The position numbers and the translations under genes were made by a program. From Piscinibacter sp047602365 (lineage in GTDB: Bacteria > Pseudomonadota > Gammaproteobacteria > Burkholderiales > Burkholderiaceae_C), in NCBI GenBank assembly GCA_047602365.1, contig JASGHM010000002.1, positions 1,674,001-1,738,000 on the forward strand: 64,000 nt of DNA, read 5' to 3'. Under the pieces are notes generated by a model. That model ran no database searches. It was not told where the DNA came from and was given only the letters and a program-made list of their open reading frames with translations. Shown here piece after piece: positions 9,364-16,729 of the stretch. The first letter of the stretch is position 1, and the number at the start of each line of letters is the position of its first letter.

Positions 9364-11187
9364 ATGTCCGCCATCGCCCCGCCCGCCGCCGACGCCGGCG
9401 CACCGCCCGAGGCGCCGGCCGCCACGCGCCAGGTGCGCTCGCTGTCCGGCCTCGCCCCTTTTCTTCACCCCTACCGCGGCCGCATCGTGCTGGCCGGGCT
9501 GTTCCTGGTGCTGGCCGCGCTGACCACGCTGGTGCTGCCGGTCGCGCTGAAGTCGCTGATCGACCAGGGCATCGTCGCGGCCGACCCGGGCGAACGCATC
9601 ATGGCGCTGCGCGGCCACTTCTTCGCGCTGTTCGGCGTCGGCGTCGCGCTCGGCGTGTTCTCGGCGGCGCGTTTCTACATGGTCACCTGGCTGGGCGAGC
9701 GTGTCACCGCCGACCTGCGCAACGCCGTCTACGCCCATGTGCTGGAGCAGAGCCCGCAGTTCTTCGAGACCACGCAGACCGGCGAGGTGCTGTCGCGCCT
9801 GACCACCGACACGACGCTGGTGCAGACCGTCGTCGGCTCCAGCCTCAGCATGGGCCTGCGCAACACGGTGATGGGCATCGGCGCGATGGCCATGCTGATC
9901 GTCACCAACCCCTACGTGATGTCGCAGGTGCTCGGCACGCTGGTGCTGGTGGTGCTGCCCAGCCTGTGGCTCGGCCGGCGCGTGCGCAAGCTCAGCCGCG
10001 CCAGTCAGGACCGCGTGGCCGACTCCAGCGCGATCGCCGCCGAGGTGCTCAACGCGATTCCCGTGGTGCAGAGCTACGTGCAGGAGCGCCGCGAGGCGGC
10101 CCGCTTCGACGCCGCCACCGAGAACGCCTTCGAGACCGCGCGCAAGCGCACGCGGGTGCGCTCCTTCCTCGTCGCCTTCATCATCAGCGCCACCTTCGGC
10201 GCGCTGCTGTGGGGCCTGTACCAGGGCACGCAGGCGGTGCTGGCCGGGCAGATGAGCGCCGGCCACCTGGCGCAGACCGTGGTCTACGTGACCATCCTGG
10301 TCAGTTCGGTGGCGGTGCTGTCCGAGGTCTATGGCGACCTGCTGCGCGCCGCCGGCGCGACCGAGCGGCTGATGGAACTGCTGGCCTCGCGCTCGGCGAT
10401 CGCCGAGCCGGCACAGCCGCGTGCGCTGCCAGCCACGCGCGGAGGCTCGTCGCTGGCGCTGCGCGACGTGGTATTCCGCTATCCCTCGCGGCCGCAGCAG
10501 GCGGCGCTGTCGCATGTCGACCTGGTCGTGCAGCCGGGCGAGACGGTTGCGCTGGTCGGCCCCAGTGGCGCCGGCAAGAGCACGGTGTTCCAGCTGCTGC
10601 TGCGCTTCTACGATGTTGCCGGTGGCACGGTCGAGGTCGACGGCGTGCCGGTGCGCGAGGCCTCGCTGTCGGCGCTGCGCCAGCGCATCGGCATCGTGCC
10701 GCAGGACAGCGTGATCTTCTCCGCCAACGCGATGGAGAACATCCGCTACGGCCGGCCCGAGGCCAGCGACGCCGAGGTGATCGCCGCTGCCAAGGCCGCC
10801 TTCGCGCACGACTTCATCAGCGCGCTGCCCGAGGGCTACCAGACCTTCCTCGGCGAGCGCGGCGTGCGCCTGTCGGGCGGCCAGAAGCAACGCATCAGCA
10901 TCGCCCGCGCGATGCTGAAGAACCCGCCGCTGCTGCTGCTCGACGAGGCGACCAGCGCGCTCGACGCCGAGAGCGAACGCATGGTGCAGGCAGCGCTGGA
11001 GTCGGCGATGAAGGACCGCACGACGCTGGTCATCGCGCACCGGCTGGCCACGGTGCAGCGCGCCGATCGCATCGTCGTGCTCGAGGCCGGGCGCATCGTC
11101 GAGAGCGGCACGCATGCACAACTCGCCGAGGCCGGTGGCCTGTATGCGCGTCTGGCCGCCCTGCAGTTCGATCAGGATCAAGCCTGA
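9364..11187 (+). CDS. ABC exporter with fused membrane and ATPase domains (MsbA-like)
   Basis: A half-size ABC exporter of 607 residues with the membrane domain first (about residues 30-330, six helices) and the nucleotide-binding domain after about 360. Walker A is GPSGAGKST at residues 399-407, the signature is LSGGQKQR from residue 503, and Walker B is LLLLDEATSALD. The H-loop histidine lies in LVIAHRL. It acts as a homodimer in the inner membrane. The family includes the lipid A flippase MsbA and multidrug exporters, and the sequence alone does not distinguish them. It is divergent from the MarR efflux operon and shares its control region, so co-regulation by MarR is possible. No partner gene follows closely. 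Confidence 0.88.
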   Translation: MSAIAPPAADAGAPPEAPAATRQVRSLSGLAPFLHPYRGRIVLAGLFLVLAALTTLVLPVALKSLIDQGIVAADPGERIMALRGHFFALFGVGVALGVFSAARFYMVTWLGERVTADLRNAVYAHVLEQSPQFFETTQTGEVLSRLTTDTTLVQTVVGSSLSMGLRNTVMGIGAMAMLIVTNPYVMSQVLGTLVLVVLPSLWLGRRVRKLSRASQDRVADSSAIAAEVLNAIPVVQSYVQERREAARFDAATENAFETARKRTRVRSFLVAFIISATFGALLWGLYQGTQAVLAGQMSAGHLAQTVVYVTILVSSVAVLSEVYGDLLRAAGATERLMELLASRSAIAEPAQPRALPATRGGSSLALRDVVFRYPSRPQQAALSHVDLVVQPGETVALVGPSGAGKSTVFQLLLRFYDVAGGTVEVDGVPVREASLSALRQRIGIVPQDSVIFSANAMENIRYGRPEASDAEVIAAAKAAFAHDFISALPEGYQTFLGERGVRLSGGQKQRISIARAMLKNPPLLLLDEATSALDAESERMVQAALESAMKDRTTLVIAHRLATVQRADRIVVLEAGRIVESGTHAQLAEAGGLYARLAALQFDQDQA

Positions 11188-11288
11188 AACACAAAGTCAC
11201 CGTCGCGCCCGTGGTCGGTCGAACCCGGCCTGCGTTACTGTGGTCGAATCGCGCCCGGTGCGTTGGGCGCCCTGACGAGGAGATCCGC

Positions 11289-11945
11289 ATGAAGACGACA
11301 CGAACCACCCAGATCACCCTGGCCACGCTGGCGGCCGCTGCGCTGCTGGCCGGCTGCGAGAACATGAGCGAACGCCAGAAGGGCACCGCCACCGGCGCGG
11401 CCATCGGCGCCGTGGTCGGCGGCGTGCTGAGCTCGGCCACCGGCGGCAAGGCCGGCACCGGCGCGGTGGTCGGCGGCGCGGTCGGCGCGGTGGCCGGCAA
11501 CCTGTGGTCCAAGCGCATGGAAGAGAAGCGCGCGGCGATGGAGCAGGCCACGCAAGGCACCGGCATCGAGGTCGCGCGCACGCCGCAGAACGAGCTGAAG
11601 GTCAACGTGCCGAGCGACTTCTCGTTCGACGTCGGCCGCTCGGCGATCAAGCCGCAGATGCGCCCGGTGCTCGATCAGTTCGCGCAGGGACTGGACCCGA
11701 CCATGCGCGTGCGCATCGTCGGCCACACCGACAGCACCGGCAGCGACGCGATCAACAACCCGCTGTCGGTCGACCGCGCACAGAGCGTGCGCGACTACCT
11801 GGCCGGCCGCGGGGTGGCGCCGGCGCGTGTCGAGACCACCGGCCGCGGCTCGCACGAGCCGGTGGCCGACAACGGCAGCGATGCCGGCCGCGCGCAGAAC
11901 CGCCGCGTCGAGATCTTCCTGCGCGAGCCTGCTCCGCAGGGTTGA
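11289..11945 (+). CDS. OmpA-family lipoprotein with glycine-zipper and peptidoglycan-binding domains
   Basis: A 218-residue outer-membrane lipoprotein. The signal peptide ends in lipobox LLAGC (Cys at about residue 23). A glycine-zipper region follows (TGAAIGAVVGGVLSSATGG, then GAVVGGAVGAVAGN), then the OmpA C-terminal domain from about residue 100: FDVGRSAIKPQMRPVLDQFA, VRIVGHTDSTGSDAINNPLS and the closing NRRVEIFL. The OmpA domain non-covalently binds peptidoglycan, so the protein tethers membrane to wall; it resembles the YiaD family. It is followed 44 bases later by thyA, which has its own candidate promoter, so it is probably a single-gene unit. Confidence 0.88.
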   Translation: MKTTRTTQITLATLAAAALLAGCENMSERQKGTATGAAIGAVVGGVLSSATGGKAGTGAVVGGAVGAVAGNLWSKRMEEKRAAMEQATQGTGIEVARTPQNELKVNVPSDFSFDVGRSAIKPQMRPVLDQFAQGLDPTMRVRIVGHTDSTGSDAINNPLSVDRAQSVRDYLAGRGVAPARVETTGRGSHEPVADNGSDAGRAQNRRVEIFLREPAPQG

Positions 11946-11976
11946 GCCCATCGGCGCGCTCCGGCGGAGCGCGCCC

Positions 11977-11982
11977 TAGAAT
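11977..11982 (+). promoter_or_regulatory. Candidate -10 box (TAGAAT) of thyA
   Basis: TAGAAT ends seven bases before the thyA ATG at 11990, which would start the message at or within one base of the A. No Shine-Dalgarno sequence is visible and no consensus -35 is seen. Confidence 0.45.
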
Positions 11983-11989
11983 CCGGCCG

Positions 11990-12814
11990 ATGCAGAACAT
12001 CGTGTCGCCTCGCCCGGTCCGCTCGCAGTACGAAGACTTCATGCGCCATGTGCACACGCACGGCGTGGTGAAGGCGGACCGCACCGGCACCGGCACACGA
12101 AGCGTGTTCGGCCACCAGATGCGCTTCGACCTGCGCGAGGGCTTCCCGCTGGTCACCACCAAGAAGGTGCACCTGAAGTCCATCATCCTCGAACTGCTGT
12201 GGTTCCTGCGCGGCGACTCGAACGCGCGCTGGCTGCAGGAGCGCGGCGTGACGATCTGGGACGAGTGGGCCCAGCCGGACGGTGACCTCGGTCCTGTCTA
12301 CGGCGTGCAGTGGCGCTCGTGGCCGACACCCGACGGCGGCCACATCGACCAGATCGCCGAGGTGGTGCGGCAGCTCAAGACCAACCCGGATTCGCGGCGC
12401 ATCATCGTCAGCGCCTGGAACGTCGCCGAGCTGCCGAAGATGGCGCTGATGCCCTGCCACGCCTTCTTCCAGTTCTACGTCGCCGAGGGACGGCTCTCCT
12501 GCCAGCTCTACCAGCGCAGCGCCGACATCTTTCTCGGCGTGCCCTTCAACATCGCCAGCTACGCGTTGCTGACCCACATGCTCGCGCAGCAATGCGATCT
12601 CGAGGCCGGCGACTTCATCTGGACCGGCGGCGATTGCCACATCTACAGCAACCACGCCGAGCAGGTCGAGCTGCAGCTGTCGCGCACGCCGCACCCCTAC
12701 CCGCTCCTGAACATCAAGCGCCGGCCGGCGTCGATCTTCGACTACGTGTACGAGGACTTCGAGGTGCTGGAGTACCAGCACCACGCACCGATCAAGGCGC
12801 CGGTGGCGGTCTGA
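11990..12814 (+). CDS. thyA: Thymidylate synthase
   Basis: Converts dUMP to dTMP with 5,10-methylene-tetrahydrofolate as carbon donor and reductant; cytosolic and essential for DNA synthesis. The 274-residue length is typical of bacterial ThyA. The catalytic cysteine is C156 in MPCHAFFQFYV, followed by the phosphate/dUMP-binding stretch CQLYQRSADIFLGVPFNIAS. The N-terminal folate-region motif DRTGTGTRSVFG is also clear. ThyA is often followed by folA in this group, but here the next gene is a convergent membrane protein and no folA is seen. The start codon appears leaderless. Confidence 0.97.
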   Translation: MQNIVSPRPVRSQYEDFMRHVHTHGVVKADRTGTGTRSVFGHQMRFDLREGFPLVTTKKVHLKSIILELLWFLRGDSNARWLQERGVTIWDEWAQPDGDLGPVYGVQWRSWPTPDGGHIDQIAEVVRQLKTNPDSRRIIVSAWNVAELPKMALMPCHAFFQFYVAEGRLSCQLYQRSADIFLGVPFNIASYALLTHMLAQQCDLEAGDFIWTGGDCHIYSNHAEQVELQLSRTPHPYPLLNIKRRPASIFDYVYEDFEVLEYQHHAPIKAPVAV

Positions 12815-12823
12815 GCGGCGCGC

Positions 12824-13852
12824 TCAGTCGCGCTTGAGCCAGAGGTCGGCAATCACCGGCCGGTGCGCCGAGGCCTGCGATCCGCCGACGAAGCACTGGT
12901 TCACGCCGATCTGCGCGCTGACCATCACATGGTCGATGCGCAGGAACGAGAAGCGCGTGCGCAGCGAATGCCCGAAGCTGTAGCCATAGCCGAAGCCTGC
13001 GCTGGCGAAGCTGTCGCGCAGGCCGGCATCGCGCAGCCGCGCCAGCACCGGCGACGAATCCGGCGCGTTGAGGTCGCCCGCCAGCACCAGCGGGCGCGGG
13101 TGGGCCGTCAGGTCCTGGGCCAGGCGGTGCGACTGGATGGATCGCATCGCGAAGTTCTCCTGCCACTCGTCGAGCCCGCCCAGGCGCTCGTGCCGCGTCG
13201 CATTGAGACCCTCGCGCGGCGACAGCAGGTGGGCGTTGGCCAGGTCGAACTCGACACCGTGGGCGGTGATCGTGCACAGCACGTAGTGGTGGCCTTCGCC
13301 GGGGAAGGAGATGTCGCCGGAGCGGCAGTCGCGCATCGGGTGGCGGCTGGCGACCAGGTACTGGCCGGAGATGTGCACCTGGCGTTCGCCCAGCGCGGCC
13401 TTGAACGGCGCCGGCAGGTCCTCGGGCCGGTTGGCCAGCCCGGCGTCCTGCAGGGCCAGCACGTCCGGGTCGTGCAACGCGATCTCCCAGGCGATGCGCG
13501 CGTAGCCACCGGGCTTGTCGTCGGCCAGGTAGGCCTTGATGTTGAAGCTCATCACGCGCAGCGGCGCGTGCCCCTCGTCGCCATCGTGATGCAACTGCAG
13601 GTCCATCACGGCAACCAGCACGACGAGCGTCGCACCCAGCGCCGCCAGGCGCCAGCGCCACGACAGCCGCAGCGACAGCACGAGTGCGAGCAGCGCCGGC
13701 GCCAGGTAGGCGGGGTACGGCAGGTAGCGCGCCAGTTCGATCCACCAGGTGGACTCGGTGCCGGCCACGAACGCCAGCCAGACGAGCAGAACCGCCAGCA
13801 CGCACAGCGCGCTGACGGTCTTGACGACGGTGGTGGCGAGTGGTCGGGTCAC
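12824..13852 (-). CDS. Membrane-anchored endonuclease/exonuclease/phosphatase (EEP) family protein
   Basis: A 342-residue protein with three hydrophobic segments in the first 90 residues and an EEP-fold domain from about residue 97. EEP landmarks are MSFNIKAYL (Asn metal-site strand), LANAHLLSPRE, VLAGDLNAPDSSP (GDLN motif), RIDHVMVS, and SAHRPVIADL near the end, which carries the final catalytic His. The usual LQE glutamate is LQD here (DVLALQDAGL), a conservative change in a metal ligand. The domain may face the periplasm and cleave a phosphodiester, possibly of a nucleic acid or lipid head group. The substrate cannot be determined. It is convergent with thyA. Confidence 0.8.
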   Translation of the reverse strand: MTRPLATTVVKTVSALCVLAVLLVWLAFVAGTESTWWIELARYLPYPAYLAPALLALVLSLRLSWRWRLAALGATLVVLVAVMDLQLHHDGDEGHAPLRVMSFNIKAYLADDKPGGYARIAWEIALHDPDVLALQDAGLANRPEDLPAPFKAALGERQVHISGQYLVASRHPMRDCRSGDISFPGEGHHYVLCTITAHGVEFDLANAHLLSPREGLNATRHERLGGLDEWQENFAMRSIQSHRLAQDLTAHPRPLVLAGDLNAPDSSPVLARLRDAGLRDSFASAGFGYGYSFGHSLRTRFSFLRIDHVMVSAQIGVNQCFVGGSQASAHRPVIADLWLKRD

Positions 13853-13908
13853 GCGTGGTGCACGGCGGCCGGCGAGCCGATGCGCGGCCCGATCGCCGCA
13901 GGGTTGTG

Positions 13909-14279
13909 TGGTGGAGCTGGGGGGAATCGAACCCCCGTCCGCAAGCCATCGCTGGCCAGTTCTACATGCGTAGCTGTCTGATTTGAATCTCGCGGTTGAA
14001 GTCGCGCAGCAGCACGCTACTTCACCCGCCAGTCACTAGATCTCGCGCCTAGCCGAGTGACCCGGCCGGGCGCCAGCCAATGTGTATGACCTCGCAGTCT
14101 TCAGGTTACCCCTCAGACCCAGCCCATCGGCCAACTGTTGCGAGGCTCACCGGTTTTAAGCGGCGAGGGCGTACGAAGAATCGTTCGCAGTTACTTTGTT
14201 TCCAGTGGATTTACGAGCGGACTGGTGCTCGGCATGCCCTGAACCAACTCCGCACCCACGTCGAAGCCAGGTCAGCCCC
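13909..14279 (-). ncRNA. ssrA: Transfer-messenger RNA (tmRNA)
   Basis: A 371-base tmRNA that rescues stalled ribosomes by trans-translation together with SmpB. The 5' end GGGGCUG (minus strand, from 14279) pairs with the 3' CAGCUCC that precedes A-CCA (ending at 13909), forming the acceptor stem with one G-U pair; CCA is encoded. The 3' part carries the T-arm motif GGUUCGAUUCC (read from the complement of gggaatcgaacc at 13922-13933). The tag frame at 14188-14156 reads ANDSSYALAA then UAA, with the conserved ALAA degron end. The gene lies just downstream of gph, and its promoter overlaps the gph stop codon. Confidence 0.97.
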
Positions 14280-14288
14280 AGAACGGGT

Positions 14289-14315
14289 AGTTTAGGCCAA
14301 GGCCAGCAGTTGCAA
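14289..14315 (-). promoter_or_regulatory. Candidate tmRNA promoter inside the end of gph
   Basis: On the minus strand TAAACT (14294-14289) lies nine bases before the tmRNA 5' end, and its TAA is also the gph stop codon. A TTGCAA -35-like hexamer is at 14315-14310, about 15 bases upstream. The spacing is slightly short for sigma-70. Confidence 0.5.
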
Positions 14316-14957
14316 GAGCGCGGCCGGCGATTCGATGACGTGCTGAGCGCCCCAGGCCTCGATCGTTTCGCCTTCGCCCAGATAACCCCAGGCGGCGGCG
14401 ACGGTGACCATGCCGGCGGCGCGGCCGGCCTGCACGTCGCGCAGGTCGTCGCCGACGTAGACACACTCGCCGGGCGCCACGCCGATGCGGCGCGCCGCCT
14501 CGAGCAGCGGCGCGGGGTGCGGCTTGGCGTGCGGCGTGGTGTCACCGCAGACCAGCGTTGCGGCCTGGTCGAGCAGGCCCAGCGCGCGCACCAGCGGCTC
14601 GGAGAAGCGGGTCGCCTTGTTGGTGACGATGCCCCAGGGCCGCCCTTCGCGCTGCAGCGCGTCCAGCACCGGCTGCATGGCCGCGAACACGCGCGTCTCG
14701 CGCGTCATGCGCGCCTCGTAGCGCTGCAGGAACTCGTCGCGCAGCGTCTCGAACTCGGCGTCGCCCGGCTGCACCTGCAGCGCCCGGCCTAGCATGCCGC
14801 GCGCCCCGGCGCCGACCATCGGCCGGAAGTGCGACAGCGGCAGCGGCGGCAGGCCGCGTGCGCAGCGCATGTCGTTGCCCGCGCCGGCGAGGTCGGGCGC
14901 GCTGTCGATCAGCGTGCCGTCGAGGTCGAACAGCACTGCGCGCACGGCCAGCGTCAT
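14292..14957 (-). CDS. gph: Phosphoglycolate phosphatase
   Basis: HAD-superfamily phosphatase of 221 residues that removes 2-phosphoglycolate, formed during DNA 3'-end repair or by RuBisCO oxygenation. The catalytic motif LFDLDGTLIDS is at the N-terminus (nucleophile and acid/base aspartates). Motif II lies in GIVTNKATRF, motif III uses the Lys of HAKPHPAPLLEA, and motif IV is VYVGDDLRDVQAGRAAGM. The ATG at 14957 overlaps the ubiG stop by four bases, so the pair is translationally coupled; ubiG-gph is the usual Burkholderiales order. The final codon doubles as part of the tmRNA promoter. Confidence 0.93.
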   Translation of the reverse strand: MTLAVRAVLFDLDGTLIDSAPDLAGAGNDMRCARGLPPLPLSHFRPMVGAGARGMLGRALQVQPGDAEFETLRDEFLQRYEARMTRETRVFAAMQPVLDALQREGRPWGIVTNKATRFSEPLVRALGLLDQAATLVCGDTTPHAKPHPAPLLEAARRIGVAPGECVYVGDDLRDVQAGRAAGMVTVAAAWGYLGEGETIEAWGAQHVIESPAALLQLLALA

Positions 14958-15664
14958 GCCGGCTTCCTGCACGCGATCATGTAGTTGACGCTGGTGTCGG
15001 CCGACAGCCAGTAGCGGCGCGTGAGCGGGTTGTATTCGAGGCCGCGCATGCCCTGCGGGTCGAGCCCGGAGGCACGCGCCCAGCCGGTCAGCTCGCTGGG
15101 GCGGATGAAGCGGGCGTACTCGTGGGTGCCCTTGGGCAGCAGCTGCAGCACATGCTCGGCACCGACGATCGCGAACAGGAAGGCCTTCGCGTTGCGGTTG
15201 ATCGTCGAGAAGAACACCCAACCGCCCGGTTTGACCAGCGTCGTGCAGGCCTGCACGATCGACGACGGGTCGGGCACATGCTCCAGCATCTCCATGCAGG
15301 TGACCACGTCGAAGGCCGCCGGCGACTCGGCCGCCAGCGCCTCGGCCGCCACCTCGCGGTAGCTGATCGACGGCGTGCCGGCTTCCATGGCGTGCAGCTG
15401 GGCGACCTTCAGCGGCTTGCTGGCCAGGTCGATGCCCAGCACGCTGGCACCGCGCCGCGCCATCGCGTCGGACAGGATGCCACCGCCGCAGCCGACGTCG
15501 AGCACACGCTTGCCGGCCAGTGGCACGTGGCCGGCGATCCAGTCCAGGCGCAGCGGGTTGATCTGGTGAAGCGGCCGGAACTCGCTTTCCGGGTCCCACC
15601 AGCGGTGGGCCAGTTCGCTGAACTTGGCGAGTTCCTGTGGATCGGCGTTGAGCGTCGAGGTCAT
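14954..15664 (-). CDS. ubiG: Ubiquinone biosynthesis O-methyltransferase
   Basis: SAM-dependent methyltransferase that carries out both O-methylations of ubiquinone synthesis. It is 236 residues long, matching UbiG. Motif I for SAM binding is VLDVGCGGGILSDAMARRG; the acidic loop LGIDLASKPL and post-motif CMEMLEHVPDP follow. The N-terminal FSELAHRWWDPESEFRPLHQ is characteristic of UbiG, as is the membrane-association stretch RNAKAFLFAIVGAEHVL. A TACGAT hexamer on the minus strand (15676-15671) ends six bases before the ATG, so the message may be leaderless. Confidence 0.96.
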   Translation of the reverse strand: MTSTLNADPQELAKFSELAHRWWDPESEFRPLHQINPLRLDWIAGHVPLAGKRVLDVGCGGGILSDAMARRGASVLGIDLASKPLKVAQLHAMEAGTPSISYREVAAEALAAESPAAFDVVTCMEMLEHVPDPSSIVQACTTLVKPGGWVFFSTINRNAKAFLFAIVGAEHVLQLLPKGTHEYARFIRPSELTGWARASGLDPQGMRGLEYNPLTRRYWLSADTSVNYMIACRKPA

Positions 15665-15670
15665 GGCTGA

Positions 15671-15676
15671 ATCGTA
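15671..15676 (-). promoter_or_regulatory. Candidate -10 box (TACGAT) of ubiG
   Basis: TACGAT on the minus strand ends six bases before the ubiG ATG; no Shine-Dalgarno is seen. It is one of the repeated short-spaced hexamers in this window. Confidence 0.35.
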
Positions 15677-15707
15677 GCGAAGCGCGAGGCCTGTTCCAGA
15701 AACGGAA

Positions 15708-15758
15708 AACCCCGCCGAGGCGGGGTTCCGGGAACCGAAACCCGCCGCGAGGCGGGTT
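15708..15758 (-). terminator. Tandem-hairpin terminator after ompA
   Basis: Two strong hairpins in series downstream of ompA: AACCCGCC-GCGA-GGCGGGTT (15739-15758, a GNRA-type tetraloop) and AACCCCGCC-GA-GGCGGGGTT (15708-15727). On the minus strand the second is followed by TTTTCCGTTT, a reasonable T-tract for intrinsic termination. Related arms suggest duplication of one hairpin. Confidence 0.75.
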
Positions 15759-15777
15759 CGTCAGAAGGATCCGAGGA

Positions 15778-16449
15778 TCACTTCTTGGTGCGCGTACCGA
15801 CGACCTCGATCTCGACGCGGCGGTTCTTCGCCTTGCCTTCCTTGGTCTTGTTGTCGGCGACGGGCTGCTTCTCGCCCTTGCCTTCGGTGTAGACGCGGTT
15901 CTTCTCGACGCCCTTGCCGGTCAGGTAGTCCTTGACGGCATCGGCGCGGCGCACCGACAGCTTCTGGTTGTAGGCGTCGGAGCCGTCGCTGTCGGTGTGG
16001 CCGACGGCGATGATGACTTCGAGGTTGATGCCGGCCATCTTGCTGACCAGATCGTCCAGCTTCGCCTTGCCTTCGGGCTTCAGCACGGCCTTGTCGGTAT
16101 CGAAGAACGCGTCAGCGGCGAAGGTCACCTTCTCGCTGACCGGGGCCGGCGGCGGGGCCGGGGGAGCCGGCGGGGGCGGCGGGGGAGCGGCCGGGGCCGG
16201 GGCCGGAGCCGGGGCGGGAGCCGGCGGCGGGGGCGGCGGAGCCTTCTTCGGAGCGCCGTCGCACTCTTCCTTGGCGGTGGCGGGGGTCCAGTTGGTGTCG
16301 CGCCAGCACAGTTCGTTGGTGCCGTTCTTCCACACGTTGCCGTTGCTGTCGACCCAGTTGTCGACCACGGTCTGGGCGGAAACGCCCGAGGCCGCAGCAG
16401 CCAGGGCGGCCGTTGCGAAGAGCGATGCCACCGTGTTCAGTTTCTTCAT
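15778..16449 (-). CDS. ompA: OmpA-family outer-membrane protein with proline/alanine hinge
   Basis: A 223-residue exported protein. The signal peptide ends around AASGVSAQ (residue 26). A short cysteine-containing segment follows (TNELCWRDTNW, EECDGAP; two Cys that could form a disulfide), then a low-complexity Pro/Ala hinge of about 40 residues (72-110), then the OmpA peptidoglycan-binding domain (FFDTDKAVLKPEGKAKLDDL, IIAVGHTDSDGSDAYNQKLS, NRRVEIEVVG). It lacks an eight-strand beta-barrel, so it is the short betaproteobacterial type. An AGGAG site precedes the ATG. It is divergent from gyrA and terminated by a tandem hairpin. Abundant envelope protein is the expected role. Confidence 0.9.
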   Translation of the reverse strand: MKKLNTVASLFATAALAAAASGVSAQTVVDNWVDSNGNVWKNGTNELCWRDTNWTPATAKEECDGAPKKAPPPPPPAPAPAPAPAPAAPPPPPPAPPAPPPAPVSEKVTFAADAFFDTDKAVLKPEGKAKLDDLVSKMAGINLEVIIAVGHTDSDGSDAYNQKLSVRRADAVKDYLTGKGVEKNRVYTEGKGEKQPVADNKTKEGKAKNRRVEIEVVGTRTKK

Positions 16450-16649
16450 GATTCTCCTCTCGAGGGAATTAGCAGTTGGTCTGCAATGACGTCCGACCCG
16501 GGTTCGGATGGTGCTGGTAAACCCCCGGTTACCGGGCGCTGACCACCGACGGCGGATTGTGCCATAGCGGTTTTGCCAGACGGGATTTTGGGCCGCACCC
16601 CGGCACTCGTCCGGAGCAATGTTGCTCTGGTACTACAAGCGGCGGCACT

Positions 16650-16655
16650 TAGAAT
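16650..16655 (+). promoter_or_regulatory. Candidate -10 box (TAGAAT) of gyrA
   Basis: TAGAAT lies about 75 bases before the gyrA ATG in the 280-base ompA/gyrA divergent region; transcription from it would leave a leader of about 68 bases. No clear -35 partner at 17 bases. Confidence 0.35.
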
Positions 16656-16729
16656 CAAAGGTTTCGCGCGCTGTCCGCATGGCAGCGCTGCGCCTTGCGT
16701 CTCACCGAGCCCGCTCTCGCGCCCACCGC

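Noticed and set aside
15000..15599. An in-frame extension of gph through ubiG
   Set aside because: It is the wrong frame of ubiG; the HAD motif and the four-base overlap fix the gph start at 14957.
16141..16250. Low-complexity GGC/GCC repeat resembling a CRISPR or VNTR
   Set aside because: It encodes the Pro/Ala hinge of the OmpA protein; repeats are irregular and coding.
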